64,000 nt of DNA from Streptomyces abyssalis (GTDB taxonomy: Bacteria; Actinomycetota; Actinomycetes; Streptomycetales; Streptomycetaceae). The stretch is from NCBI RefSeq assembly GCF_001751365.1, contig NZ_LJGT01000040.1, forward strand, positions 973,696 to 1,037,695, written 5' to 3'. The notes below the pieces were generated by a model. That model did not search any database. It was not told the DNA's origin and worked only from the letters and a program-made list of their open reading frames with translations. Position numbers and translations under genes: made by a program. Position 1 is the stretch's first letter, and every line of letters begins with the position of its first letter. Shown here piece after piece: positions 1 to 9,175 of the stretch.

Positions 1-742
1 CGCGGCTGGAAGTCGTCAGTGCGGGATCGCAGAGCAGCGCGGACAGCAGCGGGCGTACGAGCGATCCCACCGTGCGGGCGGGCAACCCGCGCGCCGACAG
101 GGCCTGTGCGGCGGGGAGTTCGGTACGGGCGAGCAGCCGGTCGGAGGGCACGGCCGCGAAGCGGGCCAGACCGCTGCGCAGCCGGGCGAGGTCGAGTGTG
201 CCGTTCCCCTGCCTGCGGCGGGAGACGCCCCGGCCCTGCCCGCGGCGGGAGATGCTCCAGGCGGAAGGACCGCGGGAGCCGGCGAGGGCGCGTGCCGTGG
301 TGAGTGCGCCCCTTGTGCGCCGGTCGGTCCGTTCTGCGCGGCCGGCGCGCGCCGCGGCTTCCGCCGCTGCGGTACGGGGCGCGCGGGGAAGGCGCCCGAC
401 GGTGCGCCGCAGGTCGCCTATCCGGTGCGTACGGCCGTCGGCGCGGAGCAGGGCGCCGGGAGCGAAGGGACGCATCTCCAGCGTGGCGAGCGGGGGCAGC
501 CGCCGGAACTCCGGCCAGTCGGGACACAGCAGCCTCCCGGAGCGGTCCAGCAGATAGCCGTCGACGTTCTCCGTGGCCATCCGGCCGCCCACGCGGGAGG
601 TCGTCTCCAGCACCGTGACCTGCAGGCCCGCGTCCGTCAGATGGTGCGCGGCGGCGAGGCCCGCGAGCCCCGCGCCGATGATGACGACGTCGGTGTCCGG
701 GGTCGGTGTACGGCCGGAGCGTGCTGTCTCTGTGGAGCGCAC
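1..742 (-). CDS. FAD-dependent oxidoreductase (amine oxidase-like), 3' end cut by window edge
   Basis: The reading frame is open from a GTG at 742 to the left edge, about 247 codons, so the C-terminus is missing. A GGGAGG ribosome site lies 4 bases upstream of the GTG. Residues about 20-30 read DVVIIGAGLAGLAAA, the dinucleotide-binding GxGxxG, followed by an E ending the second strand (VTVLETTSRVGGRM), the classic FAD-binding Rossmann start of amine oxidase or protoporphyrinogen-oxidase-like flavoproteins. Substrate cannot be told. The gene is transcribed away from the rest of the window; the 245 bases between it and the next gene hold its promoter and nothing else I can recognise. Confidence 0.8.
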   Translation of the reverse strand, partial: MRSTETARSGRTPTPDTDVVIIGAGLAGLAAAHHLTDAGLQVTVLETTSRVGGRMATENVDGYLLDRSGRLLCPDWPEFRRLPPLATLEMRPFAPGALLRADGRTHRIGDLRRTVGRLPRAPRTAAAEAAARAGRAERTDRRTRGALTTARALAGSRGPSAWSISRRGQGRGVSRRRQGNGTLDLARLRSGLARFAAVPSDRLLARTELPAAQALSARGLPARTVGSLVRPLLSALLCDPALTTSSR

Positions 743-987
743 GATGCCTCCCGGGGTCGGGCGCGGTGCGGGGCCGTCCTGACTTCCGTACTGCCCTCAC
801 CGGAGCTGGTGAACCGTGGGTATCCGGACTCTACGCAGCGGTCCGGTTGCGGTCAGTGGCACACGGACAGAGCACGGGCGCACAGCGGTCGCACACCGCT
901 TCGATCAAGCCGTCCGGTGCGGCAGGGCAGGCCCGGGAGCGGGAGACCCGGAACGGGAGACACCCACGGGGTGCCCCGGCCGTACCG

Positions 988-1929
988 TCAGCGCAGTGCG
1001 GCGCGTACCGCGTCTTCGATGCCGGGAAACGCGAAGCTGAACCCTGATTCGAGCAGCCGCTTCGGCAGGACGCGCTGGCTGCCCAGCACGTCCTTGGAGA
1101 ACTCGCCCAGCGCGGCCCGCAGGACCGGCGCCGGCACGGGCAGCACCGTCGGCCGGTGCAGGACGCGGCCCATCGCGGCGGTCGCCTCCCGGTTGGTGAC
1201 CGGTTCGGGCGCCGTGAGATTGAACGGGCCCGACAGATCGTCCCGGTCCAGCAGGTGACGCAGCGCGGCGATGTGGTCGTGCAGCGCGATGTGGCTCCAG
1301 TACTGGTTGCCGCTGCCCATCCGGCCGCCGACGCCCGCCTTGAAGATGCGGAACAGCGGCTGCCAGGCGCCGCCCTCACGGGCGACGACGAGGCCGGTGC
1401 GCGCGAAGACCGTACGGATTCCCGCCTCGGATGCCGCAGCCGCCGCCTCCTCCCACTCCTGGGCGACGTTCGCGAGGAAGTCGTCACCGGGCGGCGCGCT
1501 CTCGTCGACGGCACGTGAGCCGGTGTCGCCGTAGTAGCCGATGGCCGAGCCGACGATCAGTACGCGGGGCGGCTCGTCGAGCGAGGCGATCGCGTCGGCG
1601 ACGGTGGCGGTCCCCAGCACGCGGCTGTCGCGGATCTCCTTCTTGTACGCGGCCGTCCACCGGCGGTCCGCGACGCCCGCGCCCGCGAGATGGACGACGG
1701 CGTCGCAGCCGGCGAGACCGGCGGTGTCCACCCACTGGCCCTTCGGGTCCCACATCACCTCCGACGGCGGCGGGCCCCCGGCTGCCGTGGCCCGGCCGGC
1801 GTTCTCGTAGCGGCGCGCGTCCTGGGAGGCGCGCCGCACGAGGCGGACGATGTCGTGCCCGTCCGCACGCAGCGAGCGGGAGAGGGCCGTGCCGATGAGG
1901 CCGGTGGAACCGGTGACCGCGATACGCAT
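988..1929 (-). CDS. TIGR01777-family epimerase-like SDR protein
   Basis: A 313-residue protein starting MRIAVTGSTGLIGTALSRSL, with a GxxGxxG NAD(P)-binding loop at residues 7-13, an extended-SDR fold and the C-terminal DUF1731-like segment (PAPVLRAALGEFSKDVLGSQRVLPKRLLESGF) typical of TIGR01777 proteins (YfcH in Escherichia coli). The family resembles nucleotide-sugar epimerases but has no firmly assigned reaction. The ATG at 1929 was chosen because it gives the canonical MRIAVTG N-terminus; upstream codons in this frame look non-coding. It may be co-transcribed with the flavoprotein to its left. Confidence 0.88.
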   Translation of the reverse strand: MRIAVTGSTGLIGTALSRSLRADGHDIVRLVRRASQDARRYENAGRATAAGGPPPSEVMWDPKGQWVDTAGLAGCDAVVHLAGAGVADRRWTAAYKKEIRDSRVLGTATVADAIASLDEPPRVLIVGSAIGYYGDTGSRAVDESAPPGDDFLANVAQEWEEAAAAASEAGIRTVFARTGLVVAREGGAWQPLFRIFKAGVGGRMGSGNQYWSHIALHDHIAALRHLLDRDDLSGPFNLTAPEPVTNREATAAMGRVLHRPTVLPVPAPVLRAALGEFSKDVLGSQRVLPKRLLESGFSFAFPGIEDAVRAALR

Positions 1930-2107
1930 GGGGCCATCCTGCCGTCTGCGCCCGCTGTGCTGAAGCGCCGCGCACGGGGCGGACGTTGAGGAGCGGCGCT
2001 GTCCGATAAGCGGGCAGGCGCCTGTGCGCACCTGCTGACCGGGGAGTACGTGGACGCCTCGCGCTGCGCCGCGCGGCGGTCCGGCACGGGTGACGCCGTG
2101 ATCGCGG

Positions 2108-2626
2108 TCAGCCGCGGAAGCGGTCCCAGAGCTTGGGGAGGCGTTCCGCGAGGGCCGCGTCGTCCTCCAGGTTGAGGGAGACACCGGTCGGGTCCTCGGG
2201 CGGCTCGGGAAGGCCGAGGTCCGGCATGATGATGCCGGTGAGCTGCTCGTACGCCTCGTCGGCCGCGTAGCCGAGATCCTCCGCGTCGCCGTCCAGCTCC
2301 TCGTCGAAGCCCTCCAGCACGTCGGCGAGGGAGTCGGCGTCGTGCGCCGCGTGCTCGAAGACCTCACGGCCCTGGCCGATCAGCCAGCAGCGGAACGCGT
2401 CGAAGGCGTCGTCGCTGACGCCGTCCAGCAGAATCCAGGCCGCTGCCCACAGGTCCCACTGGTTGGCACGGTTGTAGCGGGACTCGAAGTGCCGGGCGAA
2501 GAACGTCACGGCGTCCGGATCGAGCCGCGTCAGCCGCTCGATGAGCAGGTCGGCCTGCTCCTCGGGGTCGCCCTCGGCGTCCTCGCGGGTGGAATCGATC
2601 AGCGCCCAGAACTCGGTCTCGTCCAT
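2108..2626 (-). CDS. DUF4240 domain protein
   Basis: A 172-residue acidic soluble protein starting MDETEFWALIDSTREDA, the usual opening of DUF4240 proteins (paired with WGR-like proteins in some actinomycetes). The family has no known reaction. I prefer the ATG at 2626; a GTG at 2635 would add three residues (MFV). There are no membrane segments. The 178 bases between it and the next gene downstream are empty of recognisable features. The 246 bases to the right separate it from a divergent SDR gene and should hold both promoters. Confidence 0.8.
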   Translation of the reverse strand: MDETEFWALIDSTREDAEGDPEEQADLLIERLTRLDPDAVTFFARHFESRYNRANQWDLWAAAWILLDGVSDDAFDAFRCWLIGQGREVFEHAAHDADSLADVLEGFDEELDGDAEDLGYAADEAYEQLTGIIMPDLGLPEPPEDPTGVSLNLEDDAALAERLPKLWDRFRG

Positions 2627-2872
2627 CACGAACACAGCATCCGCCTTGTACCCGCCAGACGCACGCGGACTCCCTCGGATGCCGCCTTGTCGTTACCGGG
2701 GCGCGTCAAGGTCTCAATGTGCGGCTGTTGTGACCATCTGATGTGTCACTCGTGGTGGCCGCGCGCGGAAAAGCCGGAAAGACCGACGTGGGATGTCCGG
2801 TTTACCTGCGAGCGTGCTGTGCGCAGCGGGCCGCAGGACGTGGGGACCGCAGGAGAAGAAGGAGGACCGACG

Positions 2873-3799
2873 GTGAGCACAGCAGGGGCGCTGAGCGGCA
2901 AGGTCGCGCTGGTCGCCGGCGCCACACGGGGCGCGGGCCGGGCCATGGCCGTGGAGCTGGGCAGAGCGGGCGCGACCGTCTACGTGACGGGCCGCACCAC
3001 CCGCGAGCACGTCAGCGAGGTCGGCCGCGCGAGCGAGACCATCGAGGGCACCGCGGAGCTGGTCGAGGAGGCGGGCGGCACGGGCATCGCCGTGCCCACC
3101 GACCACTTGGAGCCCGGCCAGGTACGTGAGCTGGTCGAGCGGATCGACAGGGAGCAGGGCCGCCTGGACGTCCTCGTCAACGACATCTGGGGCGGTGACC
3201 ACCTCGTCCAGTGGGACAGGAAGATGTGGGAGCACGACCTGGAGCAGGGTCTGCGGATTCTGCGGCTGGGAGTGGAGAGCCACATCGTCACCAGCCGGTA
3301 CGCGATCCCGCTGCTCATCCGCAGGCCGGGCGGTCTGGTCGTCGAAGTCACCGACGGCACCGAGGAGTACAACGGCCCCCGGTACCGCGAGCCCTTCTAC
3401 TACGACCTGGCCAAGTACGGTCCGCTGCGGATGGCCCGCGCGCTGGCCGAGGAGCTGCCGGAGCACGGGGCGACCGCCGTGTGTCTCACGCCCGGCTGGC
3501 TGCGCTCCGAGTTCATGCTCGACACCGCCTTCAAGGTCACCGAGGACGACTGGCTCCAAGGCACCGCGCAGAACCCGCACTTCGCGATCTCCGAGTCGCC
3601 CGTCTTCGTGGGGCGGGCCGTCACGGCGCTGGCCGCCGATCCGGACGTGAGCCGGTTCAACGGGCGTTCGCTCTCCAGCGGCGGACTCGCGAAGGAGTAC
3701 GGCTTCACCGACACCGACGGGTCGGCGCCGGACGCGTGGCGCTACATGGTGGAGGTCGACCAGGAAAGCGAGTCCGCGGACGTGACCGGCTACCGCTGA
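2873..3799 (+). CDS. SDR family oxidoreductase
   Basis: A 308-residue short-chain dehydrogenase/reductase. The cofactor loop reads AGATRGAGRAMA near residue 15, a variant of TGxxxGxG. The YxxxK active site is visible as YDLAK near residue 180. The usual catalytic serine strand reads VVEVTDGTEEYNG, without an obvious serine, so activity may differ from the classical family. Ribosome site AGGAGG sits 7 bases before the GTG at 2873. It converges with the WYL regulator gene, overlapping it by 10 bases. A bias toward NADP is suggested by the basic loop after strand 2 (TGRTTREH), but the substrate is unknown. Confidence 0.85.
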   Translation: MSTAGALSGKVALVAGATRGAGRAMAVELGRAGATVYVTGRTTREHVSEVGRASETIEGTAELVEEAGGTGIAVPTDHLEPGQVRELVERIDREQGRLDVLVNDIWGGDHLVQWDRKMWEHDLEQGLRILRLGVESHIVTSRYAIPLLIRRPGGLVVEVTDGTEEYNGPRYREPFYYDLAKYGPLRMARALAEELPEHGATAVCLTPGWLRSEFMLDTAFKVTEDDWLQGTAQNPHFAISESPVFVGRAVTALAADPDVSRFNGRSLSSGGLAKEYGFTDTDGSAPDAWRYMVEVDQESESADVTGYR

Positions 3800-4944
3800 T
3801 CGCGCCCTGTGCGCCGAGGGGCCCGCTCCGCACCGCCGGGCCCGTAGTGCGAGGCCATGCGCCGTGCCGCCTCCGCGAACCGTTCGCGCAGCGCGGGCGG
3901 TTCGAGGACCTCGCACTCCGGGCCCAGGGCGAGCAGCTGGGTGTAGGCGACGTCCACCGACTCAACGGCGAGGACGACGGTCACTCCCCGCTCGCTCTCC
4001 CTCCCCGGCCCGTCGGTCTCCGGCTCCTCGGCCCCGGGCTCCTTGCCCGACGGCTCCCCGCCGCCCTCCGGTCCGTCGCACCCCGCCTTGGCCAGCGCCT
4101 CTTCCGCCGCCCGGCGGTCGGTGGCGTACCGCAGCATCCGGCTGCCCGCAGGCGTGAGCCGCAGCACCACCTCGTCGCGCAGGATCGACCGCGCGAACAT
4201 GGCGGAGCGCTCGTCCCAGAACGCCGGCAGGTCGAACTCCTCGTCCCGTACGAAGCGTTCACCCGTCTCCTCGACGCCCGTGACCCTGTCGACCCGGTAC
4301 ACCCGCCGGTCGCCGGAGTCCGCCACGCGCGCCGCCAAGTACCACACGCCCGCCTTGAGCACGAGCCCGTACGGCTCCAGCTCCCTCCCCCTGGGCCTTG
4401 CGGCCCGGGTGGGGGTCCCTCCGGCGGAGCCGGCGGGCGTGCTCCCGTTCTCGCTGCCCCGGCGCCGGTAACGCATCCGCACGACGCGGTCGTCCCACAC
4501 CGCGTCGGCCAGCGCGGGCAGTTGCTCCGGTGGATCCTCGGGGGGCTGCCACCAGCCGGGGGCGTCGAGATGGAAGCGCTGCGCCGCGCTCCGGTGGGCG
4601 TCGCTCAGCTCGGGAAGCAGCGCGGCTGAGACCTTCAGCCGGGCCGCCGACGCCGCGTCCGCCAGGCCCATGTCGCGCAGCGCGGAGGGCACACCTGAGA
4701 GGAAGAGCGCCTCGGCCTCGCTGCGGCCGATGCCGGTCAGCCGGGTGCGGTACCCGCCGACGAGGCGGTAGCCGCCGCTGCGTCCGCGGTCCGCGTACAC
4801 GGGCACTCCGGCTTCGGAGAGCGCGAGTACGTCGCGGGAGACCGTACGCTCGGAAACCTCCAGCTCGGTGGCGAGTTCGGCACCGGTCATGGCACGCCGG
4901 GTCTGGAGCAGGAGCACCATCTTGATCAACCGGGCCGCGCGCAT
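3790..4944 (-). CDS. WYL-domain transcriptional regulator (DeoR-type HTH)
   Basis: A 384-residue regulator. Residues 1-60 (MRAARLIKMVLLLQTRRAMT onward, then ELEVSERTVSRDVLALSEAG) form an HTH_11 winged helix. The WYL ligand-binding domain lies in the middle (VWYLAARV near residue 235), followed by a C-terminal WCX-like segment. Two low-complexity stretches interrupt the ligand domain and its tail: a Gly/Ser/Thr-rich one near residue 205 and a Glu/Gly/Pro-rich one near residue 310. The ATG at 4944 gives the family-typical N-terminus. WYL proteins often sense nucleic-acid or small ligands. Targets here are unknown; the convergent SDR gene is the closest candidate. Confidence 0.88.
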   Translation of the reverse strand: MRAARLIKMVLLLQTRRAMTGAELATELEVSERTVSRDVLALSEAGVPVYADRGRSGGYRLVGGYRTRLTGIGRSEAEALFLSGVPSALRDMGLADAASAARLKVSAALLPELSDAHRSAAQRFHLDAPGWWQPPEDPPEQLPALADAVWDDRVVRMRYRRRGSENGSTPAGSAGGTPTRAARPRGRELEPYGLVLKAGVWYLAARVADSGDRRVYRVDRVTGVEETGERFVRDEEFDLPAFWDERSAMFARSILRDEVVLRLTPAGSRMLRYATDRRAAEEALAKAGCDGPEGGGEPSGKEPGAEEPETDGPGRESERGVTVVLAVESVDVAYTQLLALGPECEVLEPPALRERFAEAARRMASHYGPGGAERAPRRTGRDQR

Positions 4945-5092
4945 GGCAGCATTCTGCCGCCGCGTGCGCGCGGTGGTGAACCACTGTGCCGGTAGCAGAC
5001 GCACGGCGCCCTGCGGTCCCCCGAGCCCGGGGACCGCGGGGGCTGCGGACCGCCGGGGCTCGGTGACCCGCAGCCGGCCGCGGGCCGGGCCG

Positions 5093-7810
5093 TCAGGCCA
5101 GGCCGTAGCCCTCCGCCGCCCGCCGCACCGTCTCGTACTTGACCTCGCCCCGCCGCGCGAGCTGCGCCAGCGCCGCCACGACCACCGACTCGGGGTCGAC
5201 GCCGAAGTGGCGGCGTACGGCCTCACGGGTGCCGGAGAGGCCGAATCCGTCCGTGCCGAGCGACGTCCAGTCCTGCGGCACCCACTGGCTGATCTGGTCC
5301 GGGACGGCCCGCATCCAGTCGCTGACCGCGAGCACCGGCCCTGGTGCGTCCTCCAGTGCCCTGGTCACGTACGGGGTGCGCTCCTCGCCGCGCAGCTGCG
5401 CGGCGTCGCACTCAAGCGCGTCCCGCCGCAGCTCGCTCCAGGACGTCGCCGACCAGACGTCCGCGGTCACTCCCCACTCGTCGGCGAGCAGCCGCTGAGC
5501 GTCCAGCGCCCAGTGGATGGCGGTGCCGCTGGCGAGCAACTGGATGCGGGGCGAGCCGGGTTCGGGGCTCCGGCCTTCGCTGAAGCGGTAGAGGCCCTTG
5601 AGGATGCCTTCCTCGACGCCGTCCCCGGCGGGCTGCGGCGGCTGGGCCTTGGGCTCGTTGTAGACGGTGAGGTAGTAGAAGACGTCCTCGTTGCGGGACG
5701 GGTCAGGGCCGTACATGCGGCGCAGCCCGTCCTTGACGATGGCACCCACCTCGTAGGCGAACGCCGGGTCGTAGGTGACGACGGCGGGATTGGTGGAGGC
5801 CAGCAGCGGCGAGTGGCCGTCCGCGTGCTGCAGGCCTTCGCCGGTCATCGTCGTACGTCCGGCGGTGGCGCCGATGACGAAGCCGCGGCCCAACTGGTCG
5901 GCCAGGGACCAGAACTGGTCACCTGTGCGCTGGAAGCCGAACATCGAGTAGAAGATGTAGAAGGGGATCATCGGCTCGCCGTGCGTCGCGTACGACGTGG
6001 CGGCTGCCGTGAAGTCCGCCAGCGAACCGGCCTCCGTGATGCCCTCGTTGAGGATCTGACCGTCCGACGCCTCCTTGTAGTAGAGGAGTTGGTCGCGGTC
6101 GACCGGGTCGTAGTTCTGGCCGAGCGGCGAGTAGATGCCGGCCGACGGGAACAGGGACTCCATGCCGAAGGTCCGGGCCTCGTCGGGGACGACGGGCACC
6201 CACCGCCTGCCGGTCTCCTTCTCCCGCATCAGGTCCTTCACCAGCCGTACGAACGCCATGGTCGTGGCGATCTCCTGGCTGCCGGAGCCCTTCTTCAGCG
6301 CCTCGAAGGGCTTGGCGGAAGGCTCCGGCAGGGCGACCGGGTGCACCTTGCGCGCCGGCGCGGGCCCGCCGAGCGCGGCGCGGCGCTCCCGGAGGTAGCG
6401 CACCTCGGGGGAGTCCTCGCCCGGGTGCGCGTACGGCACGAGGTCGTCGTCCAGCCTGCTGTCCGGGATGGGGAGTTCGAGCAGATCCCGCATCGCGCGG
6501 AATTCCTTGCCCGTCAGCTTCTTCATCTGGTGGTTGGCGTTGCGGGACTCGAAGCCCGGGCCGAGAGTCCAGCCCTTCACGGTCTGCGCGAGGATCACGG
6601 TCGGCGCGCCCTTGTGCTCGACGGCCGCCTTGTACGCGGCGTACACCTTGCGCGGCTCGTGGCCCGCGCGGGAGGTCTGGAAGCAGGCAGTGATCTTCTC
6701 GTCGGACAGCAGCTTCGCCATCTGTGCGAGGGCCGGGTGGGCGCCGAAGAAGTGCTCGCGGATGTAGGCCGCGTCGCGGGTGGCGTACGTCTGGAACTGT
6801 GCGTCCGGCACCTCGCGGAGGCGCTTGACCAGGGCGCCTGTGGTGTCGAGCTGGAACAGCTCGTCCCAGGCTGTGCCCCACAGGGACTTGACCACGTTCC
6901 ACCCGGCCGCGCGGAACTGGGCCTCCAGCTCCTGCACGATCTTGAAGTTGGCGCGGACGGGACCGTCGAGGCGCTGCAGATTGCAGTTGACGACGAAGGT
7001 GAGGTTGTCGAGCTGCTCCCGCCCGGCGAGGGCGAGTGCCGCGGTCGACTCGGGCTCGTCCATCTCGCCGTCGCCGAGGAAGGCCCACACGTGGGAGGCG
7101 GAGGTGTCCTTGATGCCGCGGTTCGTCAGGTAGCGGTTGAAGCGTGCCTGGTAGACGGCGTTGATCGGTCCGATGCCCATGGAGACGGTGGGGAACTCCC
7201 ACAGCCAGGGCAGGCGGCGCGGGTGCGGGTAGGAGGGCAGGCCGGCCTCCGGCCCGGTCTCCTGGCGGAAGCGGTCGAGGTCGGCCTCGGTGAGGCGGCC
7301 GTCGAGGAAGGCGCGGGCGTAGACGCCGGGGGAGGCGTGGCCCTGGATGTAGAGCTGGTCGCCGGAGCCGGTGGAGGCGTCCCCGCCCGTGCCGTCCAGG
7401 CCGTCCTTGCCGCGGAAGAAGTGCTGGAAGCCCGTCTCGTACAGCCATGCGGCGCTCGCGAACGTCGCTATGTGCCCGCCGAGGCCGTAACGGCTGCCGC
7501 GGGTGACCATGGCGGCGGCGTTCCAGCGGTTCCAGGCGGTGATCCGGGATTCCATCTCCACGTCGCCGGGGAATTCCGGCTCGGCGGCGGTCGGGACGGT
7601 GTTGACGTAGTCCGTCTCCAGCAGACTCGGCACCGCCAGGCCGCTGTCCTGGGCGTGGGCGAGCGCGCGGCGCATGAGGTAGGTGGCGCGCTCGGAGCCG
7701 GCGTGCGCGACGACGGCGTCCAGCGATTCACGCCACTCGGCGGTCTCCTGCGGGTCGCGGTCCGTGAGCTGGTCGAGCTCGCTCGGACTGCTGCGTACGG
7801 GGCGGGGCAT
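5093..7810 (-). CDS. aceE: Pyruvate dehydrogenase E1 component (homodimeric type)
   Basis: A 905-residue thiamine-diphosphate enzyme that decarboxylates pyruvate and acetylates the lipoyl arm of an E2 partner. The ThDP motif begins GDGEMDEPES and continues to NCNLQRLDGPVR about 30 residues later. Length matches the single-chain AceE family (about 890-910). The start MPRPVRSSPSELDQL at 7810 is preceded by a poor ribosome site but gives the expected N-terminus. No dedicated PDH E2 lies beside it; the nearest E2 is the two-lipoyl protein at 21512-23260 with Lpd next to it, as in actinobacteria where PDH and 2-oxoglutarate dehydrogenase share E2/E3. It stands alone with a 401-base upstream region. 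Confidence 0.96.
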   Translation of the reverse strand: MPRPVRSSPSELDQLTDRDPQETAEWRESLDAVVAHAGSERATYLMRRALAHAQDSGLAVPSLLETDYVNTVPTAAEPEFPGDVEMESRITAWNRWNAAAMVTRGSRYGLGGHIATFASAAWLYETGFQHFFRGKDGLDGTGGDASTGSGDQLYIQGHASPGVYARAFLDGRLTEADLDRFRQETGPEAGLPSYPHPRRLPWLWEFPTVSMGIGPINAVYQARFNRYLTNRGIKDTSASHVWAFLGDGEMDEPESTAALALAGREQLDNLTFVVNCNLQRLDGPVRANFKIVQELEAQFRAAGWNVVKSLWGTAWDELFQLDTTGALVKRLREVPDAQFQTYATRDAAYIREHFFGAHPALAQMAKLLSDEKITACFQTSRAGHEPRKVYAAYKAAVEHKGAPTVILAQTVKGWTLGPGFESRNANHQMKKLTGKEFRAMRDLLELPIPDSRLDDDLVPYAHPGEDSPEVRYLRERRAALGGPAPARKVHPVALPEPSAKPFEALKKGSGSQEIATTMAFVRLVKDLMREKETGRRWVPVVPDEARTFGMESLFPSAGIYSPLGQNYDPVDRDQLLYYKEASDGQILNEGITEAGSLADFTAAATSYATHGEPMIPFYIFYSMFGFQRTGDQFWSLADQLGRGFVIGATAGRTTMTGEGLQHADGHSPLLASTNPAVVTYDPAFAYEVGAIVKDGLRRMYGPDPSRNEDVFYYLTVYNEPKAQPPQPAGDGVEEGILKGLYRFSEGRSPEPGSPRIQLLASGTAIHWALDAQRLLADEWGVTADVWSATSWSELRRDALECDAAQLRGEERTPYVTRALEDAPGPVLAVSDWMRAVPDQISQWVPQDWTSLGTDGFGLSGTREAVRRHFGVDPESVVVAALAQLARRGEVKYETVRRAAEGYGLA

Positions 7811-8211
7811 GGTGGCCACCTTCCGGACGGGACGGACGGGGGTGGGGTGGGTCTCGATGAGCGGGGGTGACGGGGGGACGGGGTCGGGAGGCCTCCCGGT
7901 GCGGGTCTCTCCCTGGTTGGCAGGACAGGGTCGGCCCAACGATTCGGACTGTACGCCTACGATCGATGATCGATCAAAGCTTTCATCGAAATTGGCATTC
8001 CGTGCCGTGGAAGTCGGCACGCGGTGCCGATCCGCTGGCGCGCGCATCCGGTGCGGCCCTGCTTCCGTGGCGCCGTGGGCCGGCGCCGGGACCTGCGGTC
8101 CGGGAAGGGCACACAGAAGGGGCTTGACTGACGAGCCGCGCCCCTGGTTTCTCGCGGCCGGACGTACGGGGGCGCGGGGGGCGATGACGGGCAGGCCCCA
8201 CGGGCCTCGGC
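7811..8211. promoter_or_regulatory. aceE upstream region with inverted repeat
   Basis: A 401-base gap between aceE and the XRE regulator gene, both on the minus strand. No convincing gene is present. The segment 7955-8000 is markedly AT-richer than its surroundings. It contains a perfect inverted repeat, GATCGAT-G-ATCGATC, at 7961-7975, followed closely by the palindrome AAAGCTTT at 7977-7984. I infer that the aceE promoter and a regulator site lie here, about 150 bases upstream of the start codon, implying a leader. The regulator is not known from the sequence. Confidence 0.45.
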
Positions 8212-9039
8212 TCAGTTCTCCGGGCCGGGTGGTGCGGCCAGCTCGCGGAGGGTCTTCGTGGTGAACTCGTCGAGGGGATAGAACAGCTCGATCGCCAGCT
8301 CCGACAGCGTCACGTCGGCCGGGGCCCCGAACGTCGCCATGGTGGTGAACATCGACAGCTCGCCGTGCGGGGTGCGGATTCTCAACGGCACCTGTATCGG
8401 GCCGGGTTGCGATGCCGGTACGTCGGGCTCCGCGACGGCCTCCTCGCCGGCCGGCGCCGGGTACCGGCACACCTCCTCGTGCAGCGCTCGCAGTTCCGGG
8501 TCCCCGGTGGCGTTGACCTGGCGGAGCAGCCGTTCGAGGAAGAGGGACCGCACCTCGCCGATGTTGACCATGTGCGGGGCCAGCCCGTCGGGATGCAGAG
8601 CCAGCCGGAACACGTTGGGCGCCGGCTCCAGGAGATGCGACGGGATGCCGTCCATGAACAGGGACATCGCATCGTTGCCGGTCAGCACGTTCCAGCAGCG
8701 GTCGACCACGACTGCCGGGTACGGCTCGTGCGCCGCGAGCATGGCGTCGAGCGCGGAACGGACCGACGCCATGTACTGGTCGTCGAGGCTGCTCTCGCGG
8801 TACGCGGGCGCGTAGTCGGCGGCCAGCAGCAAGGTGTTCCGCTCCCGCAGCGGGATCTCCAGTGCGGTGGACAGGCGAAGCAGCATCGTCCGGCTCGGGC
8901 GTGCGCGGCCGGTCTCCACGCACGACAGGTGGCGTGCGGAAGTCTCCGCCAGCAGGGCGAGATCCAGCTGGCTGAACCTGCGGCGCCGGCGCCAGTCCCG
9001 TAGCAGTGCGCCCACCCGGGACGGCTGTTCCACATCCAT
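8212..9039 (-). CDS. XRE-family regulator with MmyB-like ligand-binding domain
   Basis: A 275-residue protein. Residues about 8-65 form an XRE helix-turn-helix (FSQLDLALLAETSARHLSCV, then ETGRARPSRTMLLRLSTALEIP). The remainder resembles the MmyB-like ligand-binding fold (VVVDRCWNVLTGNDAMSLF, LALHPDGLAPHMVN). This class in Streptomyces is usually encoded next to a divergent target gene whose promoter it controls. Here the divergent neighbour is a small membrane protein at 9176, and a perfect 17-bp palindrome lies between them. The ATG at 9039 gives MDVEQPSRVGALLRDWR. The ligand is unknown. Confidence 0.9.
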   Translation of the reverse strand: MDVEQPSRVGALLRDWRRRRRFSQLDLALLAETSARHLSCVETGRARPSRTMLLRLSTALEIPLRERNTLLLAADYAPAYRESSLDDQYMASVRSALDAMLAAHEPYPAVVVDRCWNVLTGNDAMSLFMDGIPSHLLEPAPNVFRLALHPDGLAPHMVNIGEVRSLFLERLLRQVNATGDPELRALHEEVCRYPAPAGEEAVAEPDVPASQPGPIQVPLRIRTPHGELSMFTTMATFGAPADVTLSELAIELFYPLDEFTTKTLRELAAPPGPEN

Positions 9040-9074
9040 GCCGGGAGATTATCGGCGACCGGGTCACAACGGCC

Positions 9075-9091
9075 ATGACCTCGGAGGTCAT
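9075..9091. promoter_or_regulatory. Perfect 17-bp palindrome, likely operator of the XRE regulator
   Basis: The sequence ATGACCTC-G-GAGGTCAT is a perfect 8-bp inverted repeat around one base. It lies 36 bases upstream of the XRE start and 84 bases upstream of the divergent membrane-protein start, a fitting place for a shared operator. Binding by the XRE protein is inferred from position and symmetry only. Confidence 0.6.
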
Positions 9092-9175
9092 TGAGTCCGC
9101 GGCCCGTGCGGTGCCACCTTCTCCTCTCACAGGCCGGGCATGCCGGATGCCCGCCCGCAGACCAAGGAGGCCCGT

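Noticed and set aside
72..1258. Plus-strand open frames at the left end
   Set aside because: They oppose the flavoprotein and epimerase-like genes, whose GxGxxG motifs and ribosome sites are on the minus strand.
4868..7870. 1000-residue open frame on the plus strand, opposite aceE
   Set aside because: It is the antisense shadow of aceE produced by GC bias; composition is Arg/Gly/Val/Leu-rich without family motifs, and it has no suitable ribosome site.
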